From: JBGAQP01 sp044220635
Lineage (GTDB): Bacteria > Pseudomonadota > Gammaproteobacteria > Burkholderiales > Usitatibacteraceae
DNA length: 14,977 bases
NCBI GenBank assembly: GCA_044220635.1
Contig: JBGAQP010000044.1
Coordinates: forward strand, 1-14,977
Direction: 5' to 3'
In this document: in pieces, positions 1-6,538 of the stretch
Numbering within the stretch: the stretch's first letter is position 1
How the letters are laid out: each line of letters begins with the position of its first letter
Program-made: the position numbers and the translations under genes
The notes under the pieces: model-generated
What the model was told of the DNA's origin: nothing
What the model saw: the letters and a program-made list of their open reading frames with translations, nothing else
The model's database searches: none

Positions 1-1
1 G

Positions 2-1144
2 GACGCCGCCGCGACCCACGCCGCGGCGGGCCAGCTCCTCGCGGTCTGGAACGACCCGGCCCGCACCGCGTACACGCTGCGCGTGGTCGACCGGCTGTTC
101 GGCGAGCAGTCGGCGCACTTCGAGGCGCCCTTCCTGGCGCTGACGCGCGACGTCTTTCGGGCGCCGCTCGAGCCCGTGGACTTCGCGGGCGCGACCGAGG
201 CGGCCCGCGCCGACCTCGCCGCGACCGAGGCGGGGAGGGACGCGATCCGCGCGAGCCTCGTGGCCGAGGTGGTCCGCGGCTACTTCGCGCTGCGCGCGAT
301 CGACGCGAGCCTGGAGACGGCGCTTCGCACCCTCGAGGGCCGCCGCAAGAGCCTCGAGCTGCAGGGCCTGCGCCAGGAAGCGGGCGTGGTCTCCGAGCTG
401 GAGCTGCGGCAGGTCGAGTCCGACGTCGCCGGCGCGCAAGCGCTCGTGCCGCTGCTCGAGCGGCGTCGCACTTCGCTCGAGGGCGTGCTCGCGCTCCTCG
501 CGGGGCGAAGCCCCCGCGCCGTCTTCGAGGCGAAGCTCGATCGCGGTTCGCCCGCGACGCCCGCCGCCGTCGAGGTGCCCGCGGGCCTGCCCTCGGAGCT
601 GCTGCTGCGCCGCCCGGACCTGCGCGAGGCCGAGGCGCGGCTGCAGGCGGCCAACGCGCGCATCGGCGTGGCGCGCGCCGCCTACTTCCCCTCGATCACG
701 CTGACGGGCTTCTTCGGCGGCGAGAGCCAGTCGCTCTCGGACCTCTTCAGCGGCCCGGCGCGCACCTGGAGCGTGGCCGCGGGGCTCCTGCAGCCCCTCT
801 ACGGCGCGGGCCAGATCGCCGCGGGCGTGGACCTCGCCGATGCCCGAACGCGGGAGGCCGCGCTCGGCTACCAGCAGGCGATCGCCAACGCCTTCCGCGA
901 GGTGAGGGACGCGATCGCGGCGCAGGGGCAGACGCGAGACGTCCTCCTCGCCCAGCGCTCGCGGGAGAAGTCCCTCGCCCGGGCGCTCGAGCTCGCGAGG
1001 CTGCGCTACGAGGGCGGCACCGTGAGCCTCTTCGACGTGCTCGAGACCGAGCGCCTGCTCCTCGCCGTCCGGCTGGAGGCGATCGACGCCGAGCGCGACC
1101 GGCGCAACGCCATCGTCGACCTCTACATCGCCCTCGGCGGCTGA
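2..1144 (+). CDS. RND efflux outer membrane factor, NodT/OprM type (5' partial)
   Basis: This is the outer-membrane channel subunit of a tripartite RND-type exporter; it would form a trimeric beta-barrel plus periplasmic coiled-coil tunnel. The frame is open to the window edge, so the start lies outside or is lost. From about position 190 the protein fits the OEP family: coiled-coil helices with AARADLAATEA and GYFALR, then the diagnostic segment LLLRRPDLREAEARL, AANARIGVARAAYFPSITLTG, a second helical repeat, and a C-terminal RYEGGTVSLFDVLETER. The first 60 or so codons are coding by codon use but lack the usual WExDLFGR strand before the first helix, so the N-terminal part does not read like the family. 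The 3' end overlaps the convergent cyclase gene by 22 nt. Function confidence is high for the C-terminal three quarters; the transported substrate is unknown because the partner pump genes are not in the window. Confidence 0.85.
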   Translation, partial: DAAATHAAAGQLLAVWNDPARTAYTLRVVDRLFGEQSAHFEAPFLALTRDVFRAPLEPVDFAGATEAARADLAATEAGRDAIRASLVAEVVRGYFALRAIDASLETALRTLEGRRKSLELQGLRQEAGVVSELELRQVESDVAGAQALVPLLERRRTSLEGVLALLAGRSPRAVFEAKLDRGSPATPAAVEVPAGLPSELLLRRPDLREAEARLQAANARIGVARAAYFPSITLTGFFGGESQSLSDLFSGPARTWSVAAGLLQPLYGAGQIAAGVDLADARTREAALGYQQAIANAFREVRDAIAAQGQTRDVLLAQRSREKSLARALELARLRYEGGTVSLFDVLETERLLLAVRLEAIDAERDRRNAIVDLYIALGG

Positions 1145-2760
1145 GGCACGCCGTCCGGGGCCGGTCCCCGGCCGGCGGCCGGCGCGGCCTGGGCCTGCGG
1201 CTTCAGGCGGTCGAGCGCTTCGAGCGCCTGGCGGAGGATCCCGCGGATGCGCTCGGTCGCGCGGGCGTCGATCGTGGCCGGGTTCAGGTAGAAGTCGAGC
1301 CCGGCCATGTGCTCGCTGAAGATCCCGATCTTCTCGCCCGAGGCGTCGAGCAACCCCTCGACCACGTAGGGAACCACGTTGCGGCTGATGCCCTTCATCG
1401 TGATCGGCTCGAGGGCCCGGGCGGCGACGATGGGCCGCACCAGCGCGAAGGTCTCGAAGCTCATAGCGATCTGCCCCGCCTCGGCGATCGACTGCAGGCG
1501 CGCCGCGAGGTTCGCCTCCGCGCCGATGATCGTGTAGTCCATGCGGTCGTCGCTGCCGAAATTGCCGACGTTGCAGAAGCCGGTGTTGACGCCCATGCGC
1601 ACCCGGAAGGGGTGCTCCACGCCCTCGTTGCGCCACTTCACGTTGAGCTCGGCGATCCGCAGCTGCATGTCGATCGCCATGCGCAGGCACGACCTGGCGT
1701 CCTCCGCCTCGCCCCGGCTCTCGGGGTCGCCGAAGAAGATGAGCATGGCGTCGCCGACGAACTTGTCGATGGTGCCGCCGTGCTTCAGCGCGATCGCCGA
1801 CATCGCGGTGAAGTACTCGTTCAGCAGGCGCGTGATCTGCTCGGGCTGCAGGCGCTCGGTGGTGGCGGTGAAGTCCTTGATGTCGGAGAAGAAGATCGTG
1901 AGCTTCTTGCGCTCGGTCTGGATCACGACGTCGCGCTGGCCGCTGAAGATGCTCTTGTAGATCTGGGGGGAGAGATAGCGCGAGATCTTCATCGACAGCG
2001 TGGCGAGGAATTCGTTGGCGAGCTCGAGCTCCCGGTTCATGCCGCGGATCTGGGCCGCCTGGCGCCGCTGCAGGACGATGAAGGTCGTCCCGGTCGCCGC
2101 GACGAGGACGAAGTAGAGCAGGAGGTACTTGAACGAGAACAGGTTCGCCGCGATGGGCTGCGTGATGCTCACTTCCTGGATGCCGCGCACGTCCCCGATC
2201 TTCCAGTCGCGTTTCGGGCTTTCCACGTGCATGTTGTGGCAGGCGACGCAGGTGGCGCCCATGACCACGGGCGCGATCAGCCGGATGCGGTTGTCCAGGA
2301 GCGAGCCCGAGACCTCGGTCAGCACCCGGGTGGGGTTGGCGCGCAGGGCCTCCAGCGCCTTGCGCTCCAGCCCGTCGAGCGAGTGCGCGGCCCGGTTGCG
2401 GAACGGGTAGTCCGAGACGAACCGGTAGGCGATGTTGCTCTGCTGCTCGCTGATGACGCGGCCGAGCTCGAGCGAAAGTGTGGCGGGAATCGGGATCGCT
2501 CCCGGGACCGACTCGTAGTTGTGCGTGACCTGGGTCGTCCCCGTGGACGCGAGCACGCGGCCGGCGACGTTGCTGCCGTAGAAGCTGCGCACGCTCGTGA
2601 TCACCGAGTTCAGGTCGTGGGCCTGCCGGCGCAGCGTGTATTCCGTGAGGTTGCGAAGGTCCAGCCAGACGGCGACCGGCAGGCCGAGCAGGAGGACGGC
2701 GACGAGACCCAGGAGCAGGGGACCGCGCTCTCGTTCGCTTTCGGGGAGACGGTTCGGCAT
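1123..2760 (-). CDS. Membrane class III adenylate/guanylate cyclase with periplasmic c-haem (Tll0287/DUF3365-like) sensor
   Basis: Predicted to make cyclic nucleotide, probably cAMP, in response to a periplasmic signal. In the 545-residue product a first membrane helix lies near residues 14-34, a periplasmic domain near 35-208, a second helix near 209-231, a short linker, and a class III cyclase domain near 280-470. The periplasmic domain carries one c-type haem motif, C171-V-A-C174-H175, and resembles the Tll0287/DUF3365 haem-binding PAS-like fold. The catalytic domain has both metal aspartates (FSDIKDF D293, FVGD D337), K333 and D408 at substrate-recognition positions, and the NxxxR pair N417/R421, so it should be active. 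The start at ATG 2760 is preferred over an upstream in-frame codon at 2787 because GGAGG lies six bases before it. It is divergent from earP and its tail overlaps the efflux gene. The K/D pair favours ATP, but this is inference. Confidence 0.9.
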   Translation of the reverse strand: MPNRLPESERERGPLLLGLVAVLLLGLPVAVWLDLRNLTEYTLRRQAHDLNSVITSVRSFYGSNVAGRVLASTGTTQVTHNYESVPGAIPIPATLSLELGRVISEQQSNIAYRFVSDYPFRNRAAHSLDGLERKALEALRANPTRVLTEVSGSLLDNRIRLIAPVVMGATCVACHNMHVESPKRDWKIGDVRGIQEVSITQPIAANLFSFKYLLLYFVLVAATGTTFIVLQRRQAAQIRGMNRELELANEFLATLSMKISRYLSPQIYKSIFSGQRDVVIQTERKKLTIFFSDIKDFTATTERLQPEQITRLLNEYFTAMSAIALKHGGTIDKFVGDAMLIFFGDPESRGEAEDARSCLRMAIDMQLRIAELNVKWRNEGVEHPFRVRMGVNTGFCNVGNFGSDDRMDYTIIGAEANLAARLQSIAEAGQIAMSFETFALVRPIVAARALEPITMKGISRNVVPYVVEGLLDASGEKIGIFSEHMAGLDFYLNPATIDARATERIRGILRQALEALDRLKPQAQAAPAAGRGPAPDGVPQPPRAM

Positions 2761-2904
2761 GGTCTGCCTCCACGGCGGGGGTTGCACTGAGCCGGGAGCT
2801 TACGCCCTGCGAGGCCGTCGAAGGCGATTCGCGGCCCCTCCCGGAACGGCATCGCAGGCCCCGACCCGGTTCGTTTCCCCTTTCGGAGCGGCGGGTTCGC
2901 CACC

Positions 2905-2910
2905 TAGAAT
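2905..2910 (+). promoter_or_regulatory. Candidate -10 box (TAGAAT) of earP
   Basis: TAGAAT lies with only CACCGG between it and the earP ATG at 2917. If it is the functional -10, transcription would start at or next to the ATG and give a leaderless message, which agrees with the lack of a Shine-Dalgarno sequence there. No good -35 is visible. The rest of the 156-nt divergent spacer (2761-2916) shows no other clear signal. Confidence 0.35.
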
Positions 2911-2916
2911 CACCGG

Positions 2917-4050
2917 ATGCAAGCCGATCGCGTTCGCTGGGACGTCTTCTGCCGCGTCGTGGACCACTTCGGCGACGCGGCCGTGGCCTGGCGGCTCGCG
3001 CGGCTCCTCGCCCGCGAGCACGGCAAGCGCGTGCGCCTGTGGCTCGACGACCTCACGGTGCTCTCCCGGCTGCGCGGCGAGATCGACCCCGCGCGCGAGG
3101 CCCAGTCCCTGGAAGGCGTGGAGGTGATCCGCTGGCGCGAGGCCGTCGCGCCGGGAGAGGTGGCCGACGTCGTCGTGGAGACTTTCGGCTGCGATCCCCC
3201 CGAAGCCTATGTGGCCGCGATGGCCGCTCGCGAGCCCAGGCCCCGGTGGATCAACCTCGAGTACCTGAGCGCCGAAGCCTGGGTCGAGGGCAGCCACGCG
3301 CGACCCTCGCCCCACCCGCGCCTGCCGCTCACCAAGCACTTCTTCTTCCCGGGCTTCACGCCGGCGACCGGGGGGCTGCTTCGCGAGCACGACCTCTTCG
3401 CGCGCCGCGACGCCTTCCAGTCCGATCCCGGAACCGCGCGCGCGTTCTGGAGGCTCGCTGCGGGCCGCGAGCCGCCCGAGGGGGCGCTCAAGGTGAGCCT
3501 CTTCGGCTACGCCGGGGCGCCGCTCGAGAGCGCCTTCGAGGCCTGGAGCCGCCATTCGCGGCCGGTGTGGTGCGCGGTGCCCGAGGGCGCGGCCTCCGCC
3601 GCCCTTGAAAAGTGGCTCGGGGGCCGCAATGCTGGAGAACGCGGAAGCCTCCAGGCGTTCGTGATGCCGTTCCTCGCGCAGGACGCCTACGACGAGCTCC
3701 TCTGGGCGTGCGACGTGAACTTCGTGCGCGGCGAGGACTCCTTCGTGAGGGCCCAGTGGGCGGCGCGGCCCTTCGTGTGGCAGATCTACCCCACGCAGGA
3801 CGGCGCCCACTGGATCAAGCTCGGCGCCTTCCTCGCCCGGTACGCGGGCCACCTGGACCGGGAGCACGCCGCGGCGGTCACGGCGCTCTGGGAGGCCTGG
3901 AACCGCGGCGAGGGCGTCGCGGGGGCCTGGGCGGGATTCGCGGCCCGGCTGGAGACGATCGGTCCCCACGCGAGGGCCTGGGCGGCGAGGCTGGGGGCCC
4001 GGAGGGACCTCGCCGCGGAGCTGGTGGATTTCGTCGATAACCTGCTATAA
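2917..4050 (+). CDS. earP: EarP, EF-P arginine rhamnosyltransferase
   Basis: EarP (DUF2331 family) transfers rhamnose from dTDP-beta-L-rhamnose to Arg32 of elongation factor P in the cytoplasm, which activates EF-P for relieving ribosome stalling at polyproline. The 377-residue product has the family N-terminus, CRVVDHFGDAAVAWRLA, with aspartates D16 and D20 in the motif known to be needed for catalysis, and the C-terminal nucleotide-sugar motif NFVRGEDSFVRAQWA with E273. The length matches the family. The gene lies directly upstream of efp, as in many EarP genomes, and that EF-P has arginine at position 32. No dTDP-rhamnose synthesis genes are in the window. The start at 2917 is the only suitable ATG before the conserved N-terminus. 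A TATAAT overlaps the stop codon and likely drives efp separately. Confidence 0.95.
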   Translation: MQADRVRWDVFCRVVDHFGDAAVAWRLARLLAREHGKRVRLWLDDLTVLSRLRGEIDPAREAQSLEGVEVIRWREAVAPGEVADVVVETFGCDPPEAYVAAMAAREPRPRWINLEYLSAEAWVEGSHARPSPHPRLPLTKHFFFPGFTPATGGLLREHDLFARRDAFQSDPGTARAFWRLAAGREPPEGALKVSLFGYAGAPLESAFEAWSRHSRPVWCAVPEGAASAALEKWLGGRNAGERGSLQAFVMPFLAQDAYDELLWACDVNFVRGEDSFVRAQWAARPFVWQIYPTQDGAHWIKLGAFLARYAGHLDREHAAAVTALWEAWNRGEGVAGAWAGFAARLETIGPHARAWAARLGARRDLAAELVDFVDNLL

Positions 4051-4051
4051 T
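4043..4051 (+). promoter_or_regulatory. Extended -10 promoter of efp (TGCTATAAT), overlapping the earP stop
   Basis: A perfect extended -10, TGCTATAAT, spans the last codons and TAA stop of earP. No convincing -35 hexamer lies 16-18 bases upstream, as expected for an extended -10 promoter. It predicts initiation near 4058 and an efp leader of about 250 nt. In DNA this GC-rich a chance TATAAT is uncommon, which strengthens the call. Confidence 0.6.
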
Positions 4052-4306
4052 TCAAGGCTTTCCGAGGAGTAGAGGCAGCGGGAAAGGCGTTCGAGCGGAC
4101 GGCAAGCCGCCGCTCAACGTCGGCGGGCAGAGGGAACGACGATCGGGTGGACAGCAAGCCGCCGCTCAACGTCGGCAGGCAAGGGTTGGTGAGGGTTCGA
4201 GGGCCGGGAATGCGTGGGAACACCGCAGTCGGCGCGAAATTTCGGTAACGACGTTGGGGCAGGCGCCAAGGCGCGGCCGGACGTCCACAGGCAGAGAGAC
4301 GAAATC
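4052..4306 (+). promoter_or_regulatory. Long 5' leader of efp with duplicated segment
   Basis: This is about 255 nt between earP and efp without a recognisable gene. It contains a near-identical direct repeat (separate entry), several GC-rich potential hairpins and the octamer CGACGTTG at 4249-4256, which is complementary to CAACGTCG in both repeat copies (4115-4122 and 4167-4174). That allows two mutually exclusive pairings. An in-frame extension of efp back to 4214 exists but does not look like EF-P. No known riboswitch family is recognised. A regulatory leader or a small RNA is inference. Confidence 0.35.
4102..4181 (+). repeat. 52-nt-period direct repeat in the efp leader
   Basis: Positions 4102-4129 and 4154-4181 match at 27 of 28 bases, differing only at 4125/4177. 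Similarity continues more weakly for about 10 bases to the left (4092-4101 against 4144-4153, 7 of 10). The unit contains AAGCCGCCGCTCAACGTCGG. It looks like a local tandem duplication of 52 nt inside the untranslated leader. Confidence 0.85.
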
Positions 4307-4867
4307 ATGAAGACGGCACAGGAACTGCGCTCCGGAAACGTGATCCTGATCGGCAACGATCCCTGGGTCGTGCTGAAGGCGGAGTACAACAAGGGCGGCC
4401 GCAACGCCGCCACCATGAAGCTCAAGCTCAAGAACCTCCTCTCGGGCTCCAACCAGGAGACGGTCTACAAGGCCGACGAGAAGTTCGAGCTGCAGATGCT
4501 CGACAAGAAGGAGGTCACGTACTCGTACTTCGCCGATCCCATGTACGTTTTCATGGACAGCGAGTACAACCAGTACGACATCGAGAAGGACTCGATCGGC
4601 GATGCCATCAACTACCTCGAGGACGGCATGTCCGGCGAGGCGGTGTTCTACAACGGCCGCGCGATCTCCTTCGAGCTGCCCACCACGGTCGTGCGCCAGG
4701 TGACCTACACCGAGCCCGCCGTGCGCGGCGATACCTCGGGCAAGGTGCTCAAGCCCGCGAAGCTCGCCACGGGCTTCGAGGTGCAGGTGCCGGCGTTCTG
4801 CGCGACCGGCGACCGGATCGAGATCGACACCCGCACGCACGAGTACAAGCGCCGCGTCGCCGCCTGA
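4307..4867 (+). CDS. efp: Elongation factor P, EarP/rhamnose type
   Basis: EF-P binds next to the P-site tRNA and promotes peptide-bond formation at consecutive prolines. The 186-residue product has the standard length and domains: N-terminal KOW-like domain with the modification loop, then two OB-type domains ending TGDRIEIDTRTHEYKRRV, which matches the EF-P C-terminal signature. The loop tip reads NKGGRNAA with arginine at position 32, the residue rhamnosylated by EarP, instead of the lysine used in EpmA/B systems. The ATG at 4307 gives the family N-terminus (MKTAQELRSGNVI); the preceding ribosome-binding site is weak (GAGAGACG). It is preceded by its own likely promoter and long leader and followed by a strong terminator. 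This is one of the surest calls in the window. Confidence 0.97.
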   Translation: MKTAQELRSGNVILIGNDPWVVLKAEYNKGGRNAATMKLKLKNLLSGSNQETVYKADEKFELQMLDKKEVTYSYFADPMYVFMDSEYNQYDIEKDSIGDAINYLEDGMSGEAVFYNGRAISFELPTTVVRQVTYTEPAVRGDTSGKVLKPAKLATGFEVQVPAFCATGDRIEIDTRTHEYKRRVAA

Positions 4868-4893
4868 CGGGCCGCGCGAACGCAGCAGGAAGA

Positions 4894-4917
4894 GGGGCGC
4901 TCCGGCGCCCCTTTTTT
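4894..4917 (+). terminator. Rho-independent terminator of efp
   Basis: A perfect 7-bp stem GGGGCGC/GCGCCCC with the 4-nt loop TCCG is followed at once by six T residues. It lies 27 nt after the efp stop and separates efp from the next gene. Confidence 0.92.
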
Positions 4918-4943
4918 CATGGGGTCCGCCGCGGGCCTATACT
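4914..4943 (+). promoter_or_regulatory. Candidate promoter of the DsrC/TusE-like gene
   Basis: TATACT at 4938-4943 is a good -10. The T-tract of the efp terminator supplies TTTTCA at 4914-4919 as a poor -35 with an 18-nt spacer. Transcription would begin near 4950, shortly before the strong AAGGAG at 4965-4970. Confidence 0.4.
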
Positions 4944-4976
4944 CGCCTCCTGTCGTCCGACACGAAGGAGATCGCC

Positions 4977-5312
4977 ATGGCCGAGAAGCCGAAACCGGGT
5001 TTTCCGCACGCGCCCTGGGACTGGACGCCGCAGGCCGCCGAGAAGGCCGCGAAGCAGGAGGGCCTCGCGCTCGCCGAGGACCACTGGGAAACGATCCGCG
5101 CCCTGCAGGAGTACTTCGACCGGCACGCGGAGGATCCCGTGTTCCAGCCGCGCGAGCTCCACGACGCCCTCGAGGAGAAATTCCACATCAAGGGCGGGCT
5201 TCGCTACCTCTACCAGCTCTTCCCGGGCGGGCCCGTCGCGCAGGGCTGCCGCCTCGCGGGCCTCAAGGTGCCCTTCCTCGCCGTCGACGAGAACTTCGGC
5301 AGCGTCATGTAG
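4977..5312 (+). CDS. DsrC/TusE-family sulfur-relay-like protein lacking the C-terminal cysteine
   Basis: The 111-residue product matches the DsrC/TusE/DsvC family throughout: WDWTPQAA, LAEDHWETIRALQEYF, and the C-terminal LYQLFPGGPVAQGCRLAGL. Family members carry persulfide sulfur in tRNA thiolation (TusE) or trisulfide in dissimilatory sulfur metabolism (DsrC). Canonical DsrC has two C-terminal cysteines, CysB and the penultimate CysA; TusE keeps only CysA. Here the CysB position is present (C91), but the flexible tail reads KVPFLAVDENFGSVM without any cysteine, so neither classical DsrC nor TusE chemistry is expected. It may be a regulatory or single-cysteine sulfur-binding variant. No dsr, tus or rhodanese gene is adjacent. 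AAGGAG six bases before the ATG fixes the start. It is probably transcribed alone between the efp terminator and the downstream inverted repeat. Confidence 0.88.
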   Translation: MAEKPKPGFPHAPWDWTPQAAEKAAKQEGLALAEDHWETIRALQEYFDRHAEDPVFQPRELHDALEEKFHIKGGLRYLYQLFPGGPVAQGCRLAGLKVPFLAVDENFGSVM

Positions 5313-5315
5313 TGA

Positions 5316-5403
5316 AAAATGGGGACAGTCCCCATTTTCCGTCTGTAACAATCGGTTCGCAGGGAGATTGTTACAAGCAATAAATGGGGACTGTCCCCAT
5401 TTT
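5316..5403. repeat. REPIN-like inverted repeat element (88 nt)
   Basis: Two copies of a short palindrome in opposite orientation flank an inner inverted repeat. The left unit (5316-5338) and right unit (5382-5403) share the core ATGGGGAC-A/T-GTCCCCAT; each is palindromic and they are reverse complements of each other over 22 bases. Inside, TGTAACAATC (5344-5353) and GATTGTTACA (5366-5375) form a perfect 10-bp stem with a 12-nt loop, and symmetric 6-nt unpaired stretches separate the two stems. The whole could fold into one long hairpin. It is AT-richer than its surroundings and lies just after the DsrC-like stop. The architecture is that of a REPIN (paired REP units mobilised by a RAYT transposase); no transposase is in the window. 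It could also act as a bidirectional terminator or mRNA stabiliser. Confidence 0.85.
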
Positions 5404-5421
5404 CTGGTCATGGAGCGGAAC

Positions 5422-6528
5422 ATGGCGTTGAAGCGGCCGAAGTGGAAGCCGGGCACGCTCGTCGTGCTCGAGCACGTCTCGAAGGTCCTGAAGGGCAACG
5501 CCCTCGGCGACCCGCACGTGCGCAGCCTCGCCGTGTGGCTGCCGCCGCAGTACGACGAGGGCGCCACGCGCGGTCGCGGGCGGCGATTTCCGGTCCTCGT
5601 CGACATGGTGGGCTTCACCGGCTCGGGGCTCTCGCACGTCGCGTGGAAGAACTTCAGCGAGAACGTCCCCGAGCGCGCCGCGCGCCTCGTCCACGAGGGG
5701 AAGATGCCGCCCGCGATCCTCGTCTTTCCCGACTGCTTCACGGCGCTCGGCGGCAACCAGTACGTGAACTCGAGCGCGATCGGCCGGTACGCGGACTACC
5801 TCGTCAGCGAGATCGTGCCCTTCGTGGACCGCGAGTTCCGCACCAAGGCCTCGCGCGAGCACCGCGGCTGCTTCGGCAAGAGCAGCGGCGGCTACGGCGC
5901 GATCATCCACGGCATGAAGCACGCCTCGACCTGGGGGGCGATCGCCGACCACTCGGGAGACGCCTACTTCGACTTCGTCTACCGGCACGACTGGCCCAAC
6001 ACCCTCAACGAGCTCGCCAGGTACCGCCCGAAGGCGGCCAGGCCCGGGCGCTACGACGCGCTGCGGATGGAGAAGGGTGCCGACAAGGGCCTCGACGACG
6101 GCCGCGTGAGGAACTTCCTGCGGGCGATGTGGAAGAAGCCCAAGCTCTCGATGGCCGAGGGGCACGCGCTCATGAACGTGTGCATGGCCGCGACCTACGA
6201 TCCGGACCGGCGCGCGCCCAACGGCTTCCGCCTGCCCTTCAACCTCGAGACGGGCGAGCTGCTCGCCGCGCGCTGGTCGCAATGGCTGCGCCACGACCCC
6301 GTGAACCTGGTCCGCAAGCACCGCGCGAGCCTCGCCAGCCTGCGCGGCATCTACATCGACTGCGGGTCGCGCGACCAGTACCACATCCACTACGGCTCGC
6401 GCATCCTCTCCAAGCGCCTCGCCGAGGCCGGGATCGCGCACACCTACGAGGAGTTCGACGACACCCACTCCGACATCGACTACCGGATGGACGTGTCGCT
6501 GCCCTTCCTCGCACGGGCACTTCGCTGA
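5422..6528 (+). CDS. Alpha/beta-hydrolase, putative esterase (esterase D/PF00756 type)
   Basis: The 368-residue product looks like a soluble serine hydrolase of the putative-esterase family (esterase D, enterochelin esterase and related feruloyl or polyester esterases). The nucleophile elbow is G152-K-S154-S-G156 in RGCFGKSSGGYGAI; D318 (CGSRDQYHIHYG) and H349 (DDTHSDIDYR) fit the acid and histidine of the triad. The strand VLVDMVGFTGSG probably supplies the oxyanion region. No signal peptide is visible. A helical insertion near residues 185-290 probably forms a lid. ATG 5422 is preferred over 5410 because GGAG at 5412-5415 is correctly spaced from it; the frame also runs back into the inverted repeat to 5368, which is not credible as coding. 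The substrate cannot be predicted. The gene ends 10 nt before the convergent AraC gene. Confidence 0.85.
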   Translation: MALKRPKWKPGTLVVLEHVSKVLKGNALGDPHVRSLAVWLPPQYDEGATRGRGRRFPVLVDMVGFTGSGLSHVAWKNFSENVPERAARLVHEGKMPPAILVFPDCFTALGGNQYVNSSAIGRYADYLVSEIVPFVDREFRTKASREHRGCFGKSSGGYGAIIHGMKHASTWGAIADHSGDAYFDFVYRHDWPNTLNELARYRPKAARPGRYDALRMEKGADKGLDDGRVRNFLRAMWKKPKLSMAEGHALMNVCMAATYDPDRRAPNGFRLPFNLETGELLAARWSQWLRHDPVNLVRKHRASLASLRGIYIDCGSRDQYHIHYGSRILSKRLAEAGIAHTYEEFDDTHSDIDYRMDVSLPFLARALR

Positions 6529-6538
6529 GGCCCGCCGT

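Noticed and set aside
1150..1185. GC-rich dyads (GGCCGG repeats) as a terminator between the efflux and cyclase genes
   Set aside because: They lie inside the cyclase coding region, have no T-tract on either strand, and such dyads are common at this GC content.
1309..2790. 493-codon plus-strand open frame opposite the cyclase
   Set aside because: Its translation is low-complexity, rich in His, Asp, Val, Leu and Arg, as expected for the complement of a GC-rich gene; the minus strand encodes a full cyclase with catalytic motifs.
4214..4306. 31-codon N-terminal extension of EF-P
   Set aside because: EF-P begins at the conserved MKTAQELRSG; the extension has leader composition and its GTG lacks a ribosome-binding site.
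5368..5421. Upstream start of the esterase inside the inverted repeat
   Set aside because: The frame is open through the repeat by chance; GGAG spacing supports ATG 5422.
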